Shown: positions 49,902-58,948, counted from the first letter of the stretch. The stretch is DNA of 59,339 nt from a virus (IMGVR_UViG_3300028883_000010:1-59339), one strand, 5' to 3'. A program made the numbers and translations. The notes: generated from the sequence alone by a model not told the origin.

Positions 49902-50675
49902 ATGAAATTGAGAAAGAGCTTTTTGTTTTTGTCCATTCTGTTCCTGGCCGTCGCTTGCATGTTCGGCGTCAGTATTGATGTTGCCTTTGCCGGAGACAAG
50001 GCGGTCACCGTCGGAGGGCGGGCAACCTATCCCATCCTGGATGAGGATGCCATGGGGTCCGATTCGGATAAAAGCCTGGCAACGCAGCAGAGCATTAAAG
50101 CCTATGTCGACACGCGAGACCAGGTGATGGCCGGCGGGGTGGCTGCCCCGGGAACGGTTGTCACCAGCGATTACCTGGCTGTATCTGAATACGGCGCCGG
50201 GTTGATTCACAAAACGGTTATCACGGCAGCGGCCCTACCCATGGCCTTGGCAGACGTCGCCGACACAGTGGCCTATGTTGGAACCAAACTTTATGATTTT
50301 CCGGCCGGCGCGATCATGATTGTGGGGGCCACGGCGGATCTGGAGCTTGCACTATCCAGCGCGGGGGTAAACGCCGACTGGGACGGGGATTTCGGTGTCG
50401 GGACGGTCACCGCCAGTAACAACGCCACGCTTGCCACGACCGAACAGAATATCATCCCGACCACGGCAACGCCCCAGGCATCCGAGAGTGAGACGACCGC
50501 AACTGGCCAGTCCACGGCAACCGAAAACGCTGTCGTTGATGGCACCACCACGGCCCTGGATATGTACCTGAATTTCCTTGTCGATGACGCGGATCAGGAT
50601 GTCACCACGACCGCCTGCAATCTTCTGGTTACCGGCACGATTACCGTTTATTGGATCAATCTCGGAGATTATTGA
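49902..50675 (+). CDS. Head-fibre-like protein with an N-terminal signal peptide
   Basis: A 257-residue protein; ATG 49902 has GGAGG upstream. It begins with a clear export signal (MKLRKSFLFLSILFLAVAC, likely cleavage after VAFA). Next comes SDKSLATQQSIKAYVD, a motif common in phage fibre proteins, and then Thr/Ala-rich beta sequence. A signal peptide on a fibre-type protein is unusual, since virions assemble in the cytoplasm. It may be a surface protein of infected cells or lysogens instead. Confidence 0.65.
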   Translation: MKLRKSFLFLSILFLAVACMFGVSIDVAFAGDKAVTVGGRATYPILDEDAMGSDSDKSLATQQSIKAYVDTRDQVMAGGVAAPGTVVTSDYLAVSEYGAGLIHKTVITAAALPMALADVADTVAYVGTKLYDFPAGAIMIVGATADLELALSSAGVNADWDGDFGVGTVTASNNATLATTEQNIIPTTATPQASESETTATGQSTATENAVVDGTTTALDMYLNFLVDDADQDVTTTACNLLVTGTITVYWINLGDY

Positions 50676-50678
50676 TCA

Positions 50679-50843
50679 ATGAGTTTATCCAAACTCGAAC
50701 AGCTGCAGATGGTTGTGGCAAAGATGAGCCGGGAGCTGGCCAAGCTGGTTGAAGGCGACCAGACAAGCAAGGTCCGGTTTGAAGTCGACGTTTCACAGGG
50801 CAGGGTGAGAACCCCAGTTATGGAGACCCGAAAGGCCCTGTAA
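50679..50843 (+). CDS. Small helical protein
   Basis: A 54-residue protein with an amphipathic helix (LEQLQMVVAKMSRELAKLVEG) and a basic end, four bases after the previous stop. CGGAGA lies upstream. No family is recognised; it could be a small head component. Confidence 0.5.
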   Translation: MSLSKLEQLQMVVAKMSRELAKLVEGDQTSKVRFEVDVSQGRVRTPVMETRKAL

Positions 50844-50864
50844 AGACATAGGTTCCCTGGCAGC

Positions 50865-50882
50865 CTCTTTCTAACGAAAGAG
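50865..50882 (+). other. RNA hairpin before the portal operon
   Basis: A perfect 7-bp stem, CTCTTTC / GAAAGAG, with a TAAC loop, nine bases upstream of the larger terminator-like structure. Confidence 0.6.
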
Positions 50883-50890
50883 AACCTCGA

Positions 50891-50963
50891 AGGCCCGAAT
50901 TAATAGCACCTGGGGAGGTTTTTTATCCTTTTCCCTCCCCGCTATTGGTTCGGGCCTTTTTTT
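50891..50963 (+). terminator. Long three-part hairpin with T-run
   Basis: Nested stems: GGCCCGAA with TTCGGGCC, AATAGC with GCTATT, and GGGGAGG with CCTCCCC, separated by a small internal loop and a 4-base ACCT bulge, then seven T. It would stop or slow transcription between the terminase block and the portal block. The length and nesting exceed what a simple terminator needs. Confidence 0.7.
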
Positions 50964-50976
50964 CTGGAGAAAGCGC

Positions 50977-51294
50977 ATGGATTCACATCTCACGTATCTG
51001 ATTTTTGGATGGCTCGCCACGTTGACCGGTACGCTTTTGGGCGGGCTCCTGGTTTTCAAAACCAAACGGGACCCCTCTGAGGCGTCTTTGTTTACACCAC
51101 CGCCCGATGGCGAGGCCTTCAACCTGACGGACGAATTTTCCGGCGGCATTGGTGGTGACGAAACTAGGGCCCGGGACCTTCCACAGCCAATCAAAGAGGC
51201 CAATGACCGGTTTGTCGACATATTCGCCGAGAACCTGGCCAAAGAGGCCGGCCGGCAGACATCTAAGCCGGTGCCTGAGAAGGAGGCCCCCTGA
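50977..51294 (+). CDS. Membrane-anchored small protein
   Basis: A 105-residue protein with one membrane helix (LTYLIFGWLATLTGTLLGGLLVF) and an acidic soluble part (EAFNLTDEFSGGIGGDE). Its TGA overlaps the next ATG by one base. Unknown function. Such a protein beside the portal is unexpected for a head gene. Confidence 0.6.
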   Translation: MDSHLTYLIFGWLATLTGTLLGGLLVFKTKRDPSEASLFTPPPDGEAFNLTDEFSGGIGGDETRARDLPQPIKEANDRFVDIFAENLAKEAGRQTSKPVPEKEAP

Positions 51295-51584
51295 TGGCAG
51301 CCAAGAAAACGACCACGAAGCCCAAGACCACCCTGCATGTCAAGTGCCCGAACTGCGGCGGAATTTATCACCGCATCACCAAATCATATCGGGCCAGACG
51401 CTCGGCCAACCCCGGCATGCTGGAGCTGCTGCCGAAATATGCCGCCTATGGATGGACGCCGCCGCCGCCGGACCCGAGCGCGGGTTATGGCTGCTTGGAA
51501 TGCCCGAGCTGCGGGGCCGCCCTGGCGCCGTCCGGGAAGCTGAAAACCGTCCGGGTAAAGGTGGAGACCGATGAAAAAGTATAA
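51294..51584 (+). CDS. Zinc-ribbon protein before portal
   Basis: A 96-residue basic protein. CPNCGGIYHRI near residue 18 and CLECPSCGAAL near residue 66 give a four-Cys (or more) zinc site. It overlaps the portal gene by 14 bases. Role unknown. Confidence 0.65.
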   Translation: MAAKKTTTKPKTTLHVKCPNCGGIYHRITKSYRARRSANPGMLELLPKYAAYGWTPPPPDPSAGYGCLECPSCGAALAPSGKLKTVRVKVETDEKV

Positions 51585-53463
51585 GGACATCGCCGAATAC
51601 AGCCGCAATGAGCCGCCGCCCGAGAATCACCCTGATTTGGGAAAGTGGGTCTGGAATCTGTTTGAACAGGCCTATTCCGATAAGGAGCGACTCGGCATCC
51701 TGGACCGCTGGCGGGAAAATTATAAGCTGCTGCGCGGCAACCATTGGGGAGACCTGGCCCGGACCGATCGAAACAAGATCACCGTCAACCTGTTCTTTGC
51801 CAACGTACAGCGGACAGTCGCCAATGTTACCAGCAAAAACCCGGTTGTCGAAGTGGTCGACCTGGACGGGTACACGGATAAGGCCGATCAGGTCCTGACG
51901 ACCAAGATCCGGAAATGGTGGAGCGAAACAGAACAGCAATCCAGCCTATCCCGATCATGCCAGACGAACGAGGTTTTCGGCATCACCATTGAAAAGGCCT
52001 GTTGGGACCCGGAAGAACGGCAGCCGAACCCGGTTGTCATGGACCCCTACGCCTTTTTCCCGGAATCCGGATTGACCGGAGACCTGCAAAAGGCCGCCGT
52101 CTTGATCCATGCCTATGCAATGGACGTTTCCAGGGTAGAGGCGCAATTCGATGTTGAAGGCGTTGACGCCGAAGACGTCCGGCAAGTTCTCGGCCGTGAG
52201 GACCGCGAGAACGTCCGGCCGAATGAAACCATGCTCAATCGGACCACCGGTATTGTGCATGACCAGGTCAAAAACAATGTTTCCTTGGTGCCCGGCGCCG
52301 TTGATGAGGCTCTCGTCGTTGAACTCTGGACCCGGGATTACACCGAGGTCATGGTCGACACCGGTGAAGTTGATGAAGGCGGCAAGCCGATCAAAGTCAA
52401 GGCCTTGAAATACCCCGACGGCATCCGGGTCATTACCGTCTGCAACCGCGGCGAGCTGGTTCTCGCCGACATGGAAAACCCCAATATCAATTTTGAGCTG
52501 AATCTGGATCAGATCAGCCGAACATACGCATGGGGTCGGTATCCATTCTATTACGCCAATTCCTACGAAGATCCCTCATGTATCTGGGGATTCTCGGCCG
52601 CCGAACAAACCGGCGAACTCAATAAAAGGATCGATGAGATTGTTTCCCGCCTGGCGTCCTGGGCCAATCGGGCCATGTCACCGCCCCTGCGGGTGGATAA
52701 GGGCTGCGGCATCACCCGGAAAATGATCAACAACAAGCCCAACCTGATTCTCATGCCGACCAGGCCGAACGCCAGGATTGAGTTTATCCCGGTGCCGAAC
52801 CTGCCGTCTGGATTTTTCCAGGTGGTGGACATGCTGGTCAATTTCCATGACCGCATTTACCAGATCGAAGACGCCGACCGCGGGGTAGTGCCCCAGGGAG
52901 TGACGGCCGCATCGGCCATTGTGGCGCTGCAGGAACGTAACGCGGTCCTCATTCAGGCCAAAATCAGGGCCATCGAGCGCCTCACCCGCGAGCGCGGCAG
53001 GTGGGCCATTTCATTTCTGCAGAACTTTTCCGACCGGATCGAGACCATCGAGGCCTCCGGGGAGAAATACGAATTCCAGGGCATCGGTCTTGCCGGCCGG
53101 CATTTCAATTATGTTGTCGAATCCGGATCCACAGTGGCCAGGACCAACGTCCAGACCCAGGAACAGGCGATGACCCTATTCAAAATGAACGTCATCGACC
53201 GCCAGGCCCTACTCGAAACCCTGAATTTCCAAAATTACAAGGAAGTGCTCGAACGCATCGGAGAAAGCCAACTGGATATGTACATCCAGGGCCTGATTCA
53301 GGCCGGGCTTTCCCAGGAACAAGCCGCCCACCTGAAAAGCTACCTGATGGAAAAACAGGTCGGGCAGCCGGAGCCGGCAGCCGCCGGCGGCGGAGCACCG
53401 ACAACCGAAACGCCAGGACCGAAACCAGGCACCCCGCGCGCGCAGCAGGGGGCTACTGCATAA
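51571..53463 (+). CDS. Portal protein
   Basis: A 630-residue podovirus-type portal. The N-terminal part has KERLGILDRWRENYKLLRGNHWGD and NKITVNLFFANVQRT. The core has the long helical segments with RPNARIEF and GVTAASAIVALQERN. The Gln/Ala/Pro-rich C-terminal tail is probably disordered. Size and position after the terminase genes and before scaffold and capsid support the call. Twelve copies would form the vertex channel used by TerL. Confidence 0.85.
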   Translation: MKKYKDIAEYSRNEPPPENHPDLGKWVWNLFEQAYSDKERLGILDRWRENYKLLRGNHWGDLARTDRNKITVNLFFANVQRTVANVTSKNPVVEVVDLDGYTDKADQVLTTKIRKWWSETEQQSSLSRSCQTNEVFGITIEKACWDPEERQPNPVVMDPYAFFPESGLTGDLQKAAVLIHAYAMDVSRVEAQFDVEGVDAEDVRQVLGREDRENVRPNETMLNRTTGIVHDQVKNNVSLVPGAVDEALVVELWTRDYTEVMVDTGEVDEGGKPIKVKALKYPDGIRVITVCNRGELVLADMENPNINFELNLDQISRTYAWGRYPFYYANSYEDPSCIWGFSAAEQTGELNKRIDEIVSRLASWANRAMSPPLRVDKGCGITRKMINNKPNLILMPTRPNARIEFIPVPNLPSGFFQVVDMLVNFHDRIYQIEDADRGVVPQGVTAASAIVALQERNAVLIQAKIRAIERLTRERGRWAISFLQNFSDRIETIEASGEKYEFQGIGLAGRHFNYVVESGSTVARTNVQTQEQAMTLFKMNVIDRQALLETLNFQNYKEVLERIGESQLDMYIQGLIQAGLSQEQAAHLKSYLMEKQVGQPEPAAAGGGAPTTETPGPKPGTPRAQQGATA

Positions 53464-53520
53464 GACAAACAGGAACGTTTTAAAAGTGAGGTTTTGTCTT
53501 AACGAAAGGAGAGCGCACCA

Positions 53521-53970
53521 TTGAAGATTTTTCTTGGAGGAACATGCAACGGGTCCAGATGGCGGGAGGCCGGATTCATTCCATACCTGGAACCCGGGAT
53601 AGAGGCCTTCAACCCGGTTGTTGACGACTGGAACGAGGAAGCCCAGGAGCGCGAGCGGCACGAACGGGAGCATTGTGACTTTTGCCTGTACGTCATCACT
53701 CCGCTGATGTCCGGGGTCTATTCGATCGCCGAGGCCATCGAGGATTCCAACAAGCGGCCGGGAAAGACCGTCTTTTGCCTGCACAACGCCGATTACGCCG
53801 GGTATCTGGACGCCTCAAAGCCCCCGCTGCCAGAAACAGAAATCAATTTTTCAGAATCTGAGCTCAAGAGCCTGGATCAGGTCGGCCGCATGGTTCGGCG
53901 CAATGGCGGCCGGTATTTCGACAGCATCAAGACCGCCGTCGATTTTTTCAATTCACAAATCGAGGAATAG
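53521..53970 (+). CDS. Nucleoside 2-deoxyribosyltransferase-like protein
   Basis: A 149-residue protein starting at TTG 53521 with AAAGGAG upstream. The start KIFLGGTCNGS, Asp pair in VVDDWNEE and CDFCLYVITPLMSGVYSIAEAIEDS fit the nucleoside deoxyribosyltransferase fold, with the Glu of SIAEAIE in the catalytic place. It lies oddly between portal and scaffold genes. It could act on nucleotides or NAD-like compounds. The substrate is not readable from sequence. Confidence 0.75.
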   Translation: MKIFLGGTCNGSRWREAGFIPYLEPGIEAFNPVVDDWNEEAQERERHEREHCDFCLYVITPLMSGVYSIAEAIEDSNKRPGKTVFCLHNADYAGYLDASKPPLPETEINFSESELKSLDQVGRMVRRNGGRYFDSIKTAVDFFNSQIEE

Positions 53971-53973
53971 CAA

Positions 53974-54258
53974 ATGCCGCTTTACACCTACGAATGCGAC
54001 GAATGCAAACACGAATTTGAGGAAGTAAGGCACCTGGCCGAATACGACGTTCACCCGCTTTGCCCGCATTGTCAATCCGGGCACGGCCGGCACGTCATCG
54101 TTCAGGGCCATGGCGGGAGTCATGGGGATGAACCTGTTTGGCTGGATGACAGCGTCCGCGGAGCACTCCAGGACCTGGAAGACCCAACAGAGCGCCCCAT
54201 TGAAAACCGCACCCAATACAAGCGCCACCTCAAGGATAACGGCATCGTAGAGCGATAG
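53974..54258 (+). CDS. FmdB-type zinc-ribbon protein
   Basis: A 94-residue protein. The start MPLYTYECDECKHEFEE and CPHCQSGHGRH match the FmdB zinc-ribbon family; the remainder is phage-specific. Three bases after the previous stop. Function unknown in phages. Confidence 0.75.
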   Translation: MPLYTYECDECKHEFEEVRHLAEYDVHPLCPHCQSGHGRHVIVQGHGGSHGDEPVWLDDSVRGALQDLEDPTERPIENRTQYKRHLKDNGIVER

Positions 54259-54336
54259 CCGCCCGACCGGTGAACGCAACCCAAAAACCGGGATAACTGC
54301 CCACGCGGCAGCCCCATCAGGAAAGGAGAGTACGTC

Positions 54337-55125
54337 ATGTCAGGAATTATGCCAGCAGGAAGCCAGCCCCCAAAAGCCGACACCCCCGCACCCGGGGATA
54401 ATGCCGACGGAAAAGCCGCAGCCGACAACGGCGGGCAGGGACAGAGTGAGCCGATTCTCGGGAAGTTCAAATCTCAAGACGATCTGATCAAAAGTTATCA
54501 GGAGCTTGAAAACAAGCTGTCCGAGACAGGCGCTCAGAACAAACAATTGACAGAGTTGTTGCTCAACAAAAATGCGGCGCCCACGGAGCCTGCCAAACCG
54601 GCAGAACCCGAAGGCCCGTCATATGACGAGCAACTTGCCGCCATTCAGCAGGATGTTGAAGACGGCAAACTGACAGTCGCCGAGGGCATCGTCAAGTCGT
54701 CAAACCTGGCCGCAGAGCACGCCACGCAGCAGGCGCTGACCCGGTCCGAAAAGATGCAGCAGGAAAAGGCCATCAAGAGCGAACAGGCCGCATTCCTTGA
54801 ACAGCATCCGGATTTCGAGGAGCTCAAGCGAACAGGCGTTTTGGACAAGGTCAAAAAGAACATGCCGCACCTGCATGATGATTTTTCGGCCTATTTCCAG
54901 CACAAGGCCACGGTTGCCATGACAGAGGCCGATGAGGCCAGACGGCAGGGCGAAGAAAAGGGCAAACAGGAGGCGGCCCGCATCGCCGATGGTGACAGAC
55001 GTACGAAAAAGGTTCTCCAGCAACCCGGAAAGAGTGCCGCGGAGGTCGGGCGAACCACAACCCGTAAATCCGCGGCGGACATTAAAGCAAGCATGCTCGC
55101 GAGGCTCAACGCGCTTGACAGCTAA
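54337..55125 (+). CDS. Scaffold protein
   Basis: A 262-residue, acidic, helical protein with a disordered Pro/Gly start, a coiled-coil middle (LIKSYQELENKLSETG, LAAIQQDVEDGKLTVAEG) and a basic C-terminal helix (ADIKASMLARLNAL) suited to contact capsid protein. AAAGGAG precedes the ATG. Its place immediately before the major capsid gene supports the call. Confidence 0.8.
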   Translation: MSGIMPAGSQPPKADTPAPGDNADGKAAADNGGQGQSEPILGKFKSQDDLIKSYQELENKLSETGAQNKQLTELLLNKNAAPTEPAKPAEPEGPSYDEQLAAIQQDVEDGKLTVAEGIVKSSNLAAEHATQQALTRSEKMQQEKAIKSEQAAFLEQHPDFEELKRTGVLDKVKKNMPHLHDDFSAYFQHKATVAMTEADEARRQGEEKGKQEAARIADGDRRTKKVLQQPGKSAAEVGRTTTRKSAADIKASMLARLNALDS

Positions 55126-55171
55126 GTAGCACCCGGGCGCCGGGGCCTTCGCAGAATATGGAGGTATAACC

Positions 55172-56134
55172 ATGGATTTAACCCAACTGCAGGCAATCAC
55201 CGAGGATTTTGTAATTAACAATCCCGTCGATATTTATTTCGACGACAATGTGCTCCTTTACATGCTGATGGCCGGGGGCAAGTTCAAAGACAACCTGGTT
55301 ACGCCGGGTGAGCTGGTCGACGGCGGCACGATGATTCGAGCATTCCTCGAGTACGGAAAGTCGCACGGCGGCTCTTACGGCAACACCACCAAAATTCCGC
55401 AGTCCAAAAAGGACATTCTGAATGCGGCCCGTTTCCGATGGGCTGGCTACTATGCCTCGAACACCATCGATCTGGACGATCAGGTCCAGAACTCCGGGAA
55501 ACAGGCCATGGTCAACCTGGCATACGCCAAGTTGCAGAACATTCAGAAAACCATCCGGGACAGCATGGGCACGGATATTTATGCGTCCGCGGCAGATGCC
55601 AAGTGTTTTCTGGGTCTCGGCAACCTGTTCGACACCACCACGGACACCGCATACGGCAGCATCGCTGAGGACGATATGGCCAACTGGAAAGCCAACGCTA
55701 CCGGCGCCATCGGTACCATTTCCTTTAAGGTCATGCAGGCCCTGCGCCGGGGCGCCAAGGTCGGCCAGAACAAGGACGCCAAACCCAACCTGTATATCAC
55801 CACGGATGTCCTGAAAGACGGGTTTGAAAGAACCCTCCAGGTCCAGGCCCGGTATGCAGACGTTGACTTGGTCAACGCGGGTTTCGACAACGTTCTTTTC
55901 GGCGGGCAGCCGGTAGTTGCCGACGACAAACAGTCCAGCGGCTATATCGACGCCCTGAACCTGAACTATTTGTCGGTCAAGACCCACAGCAAGTATCAGT
56001 TCACGCCGCCCAAATGGGAGTACAGCAAGGATCAGCCGGATACCCTGACGGCCAATACCCGTTGGATTGGCCAGCTGATTTGCACCAATCGTAAGGCCCA
56101 CAACCGGAACACCGGTGTCACTGAGCCTGAATAA
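55172..56134 (+). CDS. Major capsid protein
   Basis: A 320-residue protein with the features of an HK97-fold coat protein: helical N-terminus, GELVDGGTMIRAFLEYG segment, long spine-like helix region (GKQAMVNLAYAKLQNIQKTIRD) and beta-rich end. GGAGGT precedes the ATG. Scaffold upstream and decoration, adaptor genes downstream agree. No delta domain or protease gene is evident, so maturation cleavage is doubtful. Confidence 0.85.
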   Translation: MDLTQLQAITEDFVINNPVDIYFDDNVLLYMLMAGGKFKDNLVTPGELVDGGTMIRAFLEYGKSHGGSYGNTTKIPQSKKDILNAARFRWAGYYASNTIDLDDQVQNSGKQAMVNLAYAKLQNIQKTIRDSMGTDIYASAADAKCFLGLGNLFDTTTDTAYGSIAEDDMANWKANATGAIGTISFKVMQALRRGAKVGQNKDAKPNLYITTDVLKDGFERTLQVQARYADVDLVNAGFDNVLFGGQPVVADDKQSSGYIDALNLNYLSVKTHSKYQFTPPKWEYSKDQPDTLTANTRWIGQLICTNRKAHNRNTGVTEPE

Positions 56135-56158
56135 AGCCTTGATGTAGGCAAGTAACGA

Positions 56159-56184
56159 CGGCGGGGGCCTCTGAGCCCCTGCCG
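56159..56184 (+). other. Hairpin after the capsid gene
   Basis: A stem of ten pairs, CGGCGGGGGC with GCCCCTGCCG, and a 6-base loop, in the 87-base gap after the capsid gene. There is no T-run, so it may stabilise the capsid mRNA rather than stop transcription. Confidence 0.55.
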
Positions 56185-56221
56185 CTTCCCATCACCACTT
56201 TTTAAAACAAGGAGATCAACC

Positions 56222-56575
56222 ATGGATCAAGACATTCATTTTCAGCACAGCATGACCGGGTCCACCGGTGCGGCCGTGACCGAATATTTCCGCGTTCCCT
56301 ATCGGTGTACCCTCCGGGACGTCAAAGCCGTTGCCCAGGCCGATATTGGCGACAGTGAAACCCTTACCCTGACCGAGAAAGTCGCTGGTACCGCCCTGGG
56401 TGTCGCTGCCTTTGGCGATGACATTGCCGCGGGCGCCCTTGCAACCTGGACGGCCGATGCAGACAACGGCGACCACGTTCTCGAAAAAGGCGAATTCATC
56501 AAAATCGTTCTCACCCAGTGCACGGCAGCCGGCAAGGTGGACATTGACATCGAACTTGACCCCTACGCGAGGTAA
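56222..56575 (+). CDS. Head decoration-like protein
   Basis: A 117-residue beta-rich protein (VTEYFRVPYRCTLRDVKAVA, then FIKIVLTQCTAAGKVDIDIE). AAGGAGA precedes the ATG. It follows the capsid gene directly, where small head-decorating proteins are often found. No named family. Confidence 0.6.
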   Translation: MDQDIHFQHSMTGSTGAAVTEYFRVPYRCTLRDVKAVAQADIGDSETLTLTEKVAGTALGVAAFGDDIAAGALATWTADADNGDHVLEKGEFIKIVLTQCTAAGKVDIDIELDPYAR

Positions 56576-56581
56576 TAGCCG

Positions 56582-57250
56582 ATGACACTGAGCGAACTCA
56601 TTGAGAGCGTTCAGGACGCTATCCAGGACGATGGCTATACGAGCACGGTCCTGACTACCCTGATAAACCGGACGATTAAAAAAATCGCCCGCGGGGTGGC
56701 CATGCCGGGCAAGTATAGCCTGAGTCCGCCGCTTCCGTCGCTCTACACCGCAGGCGATGTTGAAACGACAGCCACCGGCATCATTTCTTTACCGCCGGAT
56801 TATTCCCGGCCGGCGAACATGGTTGTCGATTCTGACGGCAAACTGATCACCATCAAGGATTCATTCAGGGATTTCATCAAGGTCTATGGGCGCGAGCTGA
56901 ACGCCGGCAGCCCGTATATTTGCACGTTTTACGGAAAGCGTTTGTTTTTCCGGGACGTGCCGGCAGCCGCGGAAACCCTGACGGTTCATTATTACAAGAA
57001 CCCGGAACCCCTAGAAGATGACGCCGACGAGCCCGAGGACATCCCCGAGGAGCTCCAGGATGAGCTCATCGTGTCCGATGTTGCCGGATACATCTACAAC
57101 CTGATTGAGGACGGCATGGACGGGCAGAAGGTCAACACGCAGAACTATCTCAACCGGTTCAATGCGGGCCTTTTCGCGCTGGAGCTGCTGCTTGGCGAAG
57201 ACGGGGAGCCGATCGAATACGACGACGACTCAGCGGGGTACATACCATGA
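56582..57250 (+). CDS. Head-tail adaptor protein
   Basis: A 222-residue protein with a helical start (LSELIESVQDAIQDDGYTSTVLTTLINRTIKKIARG) and a helical end (PEELQDELIVSDVAGYIYNLIEDG, NRFNAGLFALELLLGE) around a beta insertion. This is the pattern of P22 gp4-like/phage adaptor proteins that extend the portal. It overlaps the next gene by four bases. Confidence 0.75.
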   Translation: MTLSELIESVQDAIQDDGYTSTVLTTLINRTIKKIARGVAMPGKYSLSPPLPSLYTAGDVETTATGIISLPPDYSRPANMVVDSDGKLITIKDSFRDFIKVYGRELNAGSPYICTFYGKRLFFRDVPAAAETLTVHYYKNPEPLEDDADEPEDIPEELQDELIVSDVAGYIYNLIEDGMDGQKVNTQNYLNRFNAGLFALELLLGEDGEPIEYDDDSAGYIP

Positions 57251-58155
57251 ACCCGATTATCGTTTTTGCCGGCGCCACAGGCCTGAATACGGTAGCTGAT
57301 CCGGTCCGGGTGCCCTTCCAGAAAAACGGCATTACCGACCTGCAGGCGGCCGTGAACGTCTCCATTGACAAAACGTTGAGGGTCAACCGGCGCCGCGGCC
57401 TCAACCTGCTGCAGGCCGGCAGTTACCACAGCCTTTTTTGTGACGGCGGAGACGCCTTCGTCTGTTCGGCTGCCGGCGCCATTTACCGGATCGGGCCGGA
57501 TCTTTCCTTGCAAGGAGTCCGATCCGGGCTCACGGCCGGCGCCCGGGTGTCTTTTGTTCAGGTAGGGGATTACACATATTACGCCAATGGCCACGAGCGC
57601 GGACGCATCAAGGACGGTGTGTCCTATGCCTGGGCAGAAGGCACCTACACCGGACCGACCACAAACCGGCAGTTTTTCGGCCCCATGTCCGGCCATCACC
57701 TGGCCTGGGCTTTTTCCAGGATGTTCATTGCCGAAGACAACGCTGTTTGGTGGAGTGAGCCCTACAATAATGATCTTTTCAACCTGGCGGAATCTTTCGC
57801 CCCTTTCAACACCAAAGTTTTGATGGTCAAGCCCGTAGATGACGGGTTGTTCGTATCGACGTCAAAGAACACCTATTTCCTGGCCGGCAAAAAGCCCCGG
57901 GAATTTGTCGCCCAAAAGGTGGCGCCTTATCCGGCCATCGAATGGAGCGACGCGACCGCCTATGTTCCTGGGGCAGATGTCGGGCTCAAGGATCCACGGC
58001 TTTGTGCGCTTTGGGCAAGCCCCGAAGGCGCCATCCTGGGCACGGCCGGCGGGAGCATCATCAATCTTAACAAAGACAAAATCGTTTATCCGGAGACCGG
58101 TCAAAAAGGGTTTGGCTGTCTCATTGGCTACAATTTTATTCATGGATTGGAGTAA
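57247..58155 (+). CDS. Tail nozzle/hub-like structural protein
   Basis: A 302-residue beta-rich protein with a repeated pattern of short strands (LFCDGGDAFVCSAAGAIYRIG, SFVQVGDYTYYANGHERGRI), as in beta-propeller-like podovirus tail proteins. It follows the adaptor directly. The exact role (stopper or nozzle) is a guess from position. Confidence 0.6.
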   Translation: MNPIIVFAGATGLNTVADPVRVPFQKNGITDLQAAVNVSIDKTLRVNRRRGLNLLQAGSYHSLFCDGGDAFVCSAAGAIYRIGPDLSLQGVRSGLTAGARVSFVQVGDYTYYANGHERGRIKDGVSYAWAEGTYTGPTTNRQFFGPMSGHHLAWAFSRMFIAEDNAVWWSEPYNNDLFNLAESFAPFNTKVLMVKPVDDGLFVSTSKNTYFLAGKKPREFVAQKVAPYPAIEWSDATAYVPGADVGLKDPRLCALWASPEGAILGTAGGSIINLNKDKIVYPETGQKGFGCLIGYNFIHGLE

Positions 58156-58160
58156 AAATC

Positions 58161-58886
58161 ATGGCTCTCAGACTTTCTACAGGATTGCGAAACGCAATGA
58201 TGGACAAAAAGGCAGAGGCGCTGAACCTGATTACCGGGACCACCATTTCCTTTGGTGACGGTACCGGGTCCAGCTCAAGGGATCAGATTCTTGATTCCGG
58301 TAATGGCCTGGGTGACTTCGTCGTCGGCGACAAGATCACCGTTGCAGGCTCGACCAGCAACAACGGCACGTTTGAAATCCTGGCGGTTGCCGCCGGCGCT
58401 ATCGAAGTGGCCGCCGGGTCCCTGGAGACCGAGGAGGATGGTGACCAGGTCATTCTTGCAGCTGCCCGCGGCGGCAGCTTTTCGGATCTTTTCCGACAGG
58501 GTGTCTTGCGGATCTTCACCGGCACGCAGCCGACGGATCCGGATGACGCCGAATCCGGCAGCCTTTTGGTGGAGATTTCACAGGGCTCCGCGGCCTTTGT
58601 GGCCGACACGCTCGCAAACGGCCTGAACTTCGGCGCTGTTTCCGAGGGCGCCATCGCCAAGGAAACCGGGGAGGTATGGTCCGGCGCGGCCAGTGCCACT
58701 GGTACGGCCGGATGGTTCCGGTTTTATGACAATGGCGTTGATACCGGGGCCAGCTCCACGGCCATCAGATTTGACGGCGCCATCGCTACCAGCGGGGCAC
58801 AGCTCAATATGTCCAATACCGCCATCACCAGCGGCGGGACCACGACCATTGACACCGTTGCTATCACCCTGCCGTATGCAGCGTAA
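58161..58886 (+). CDS. Beta-rich virion protein
   Basis: A 241-residue protein rich in Gly, Ser, Thr and Ala with repeated short strands (DKITVAGSTSNNGTFEILAVAAG, GWFRFYDNGVDTGASS), typical of phage tail or decoration proteins. No family is recognised. It ends before a hairpin that precedes the tail-fibre gene. Confidence 0.65.
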   Translation: MALRLSTGLRNAMMDKKAEALNLITGTTISFGDGTGSSSRDQILDSGNGLGDFVVGDKITVAGSTSNNGTFEILAVAAGAIEVAAGSLETEEDGDQVILAAARGGSFSDLFRQGVLRIFTGTQPTDPDDAESGSLLVEISQGSAAFVADTLANGLNFGAVSEGAIAKETGEVWSGAASATGTAGWFRFYDNGVDTGASSTAIRFDGAIATSGAQLNMSNTAITSGGTTTIDTVAITLPYAA

Positions 58887-58903
58887 TTAATTCTTATACT
58901 TAT

Positions 58904-58932
58904 CCCCGGGGGGCCTAAGAGCCTCCCCGGGG
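58904..58932 (+). other. GC hairpin before the tail-fibre gene
   Basis: CCCCGGGGGGC pairs with GCC-CCCCGGGG (one bulged T), 11 pairs around a 6-base loop. No T-run follows, and the next ATG is 17 bases away. It marks the exact edge where the AT-rich fibre gene begins. Confidence 0.65.
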
Positions 58933-58948
58933 TGTAAGGGGTCCCCGT

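Noticed and set aside
55178-56101. 307-codon minus-strand ORF antisense to the capsid gene
   Set aside because: Shadow of a GC-biased, well-supported major capsid gene; composition is skewed to Val/Gly/Ile without motifs.
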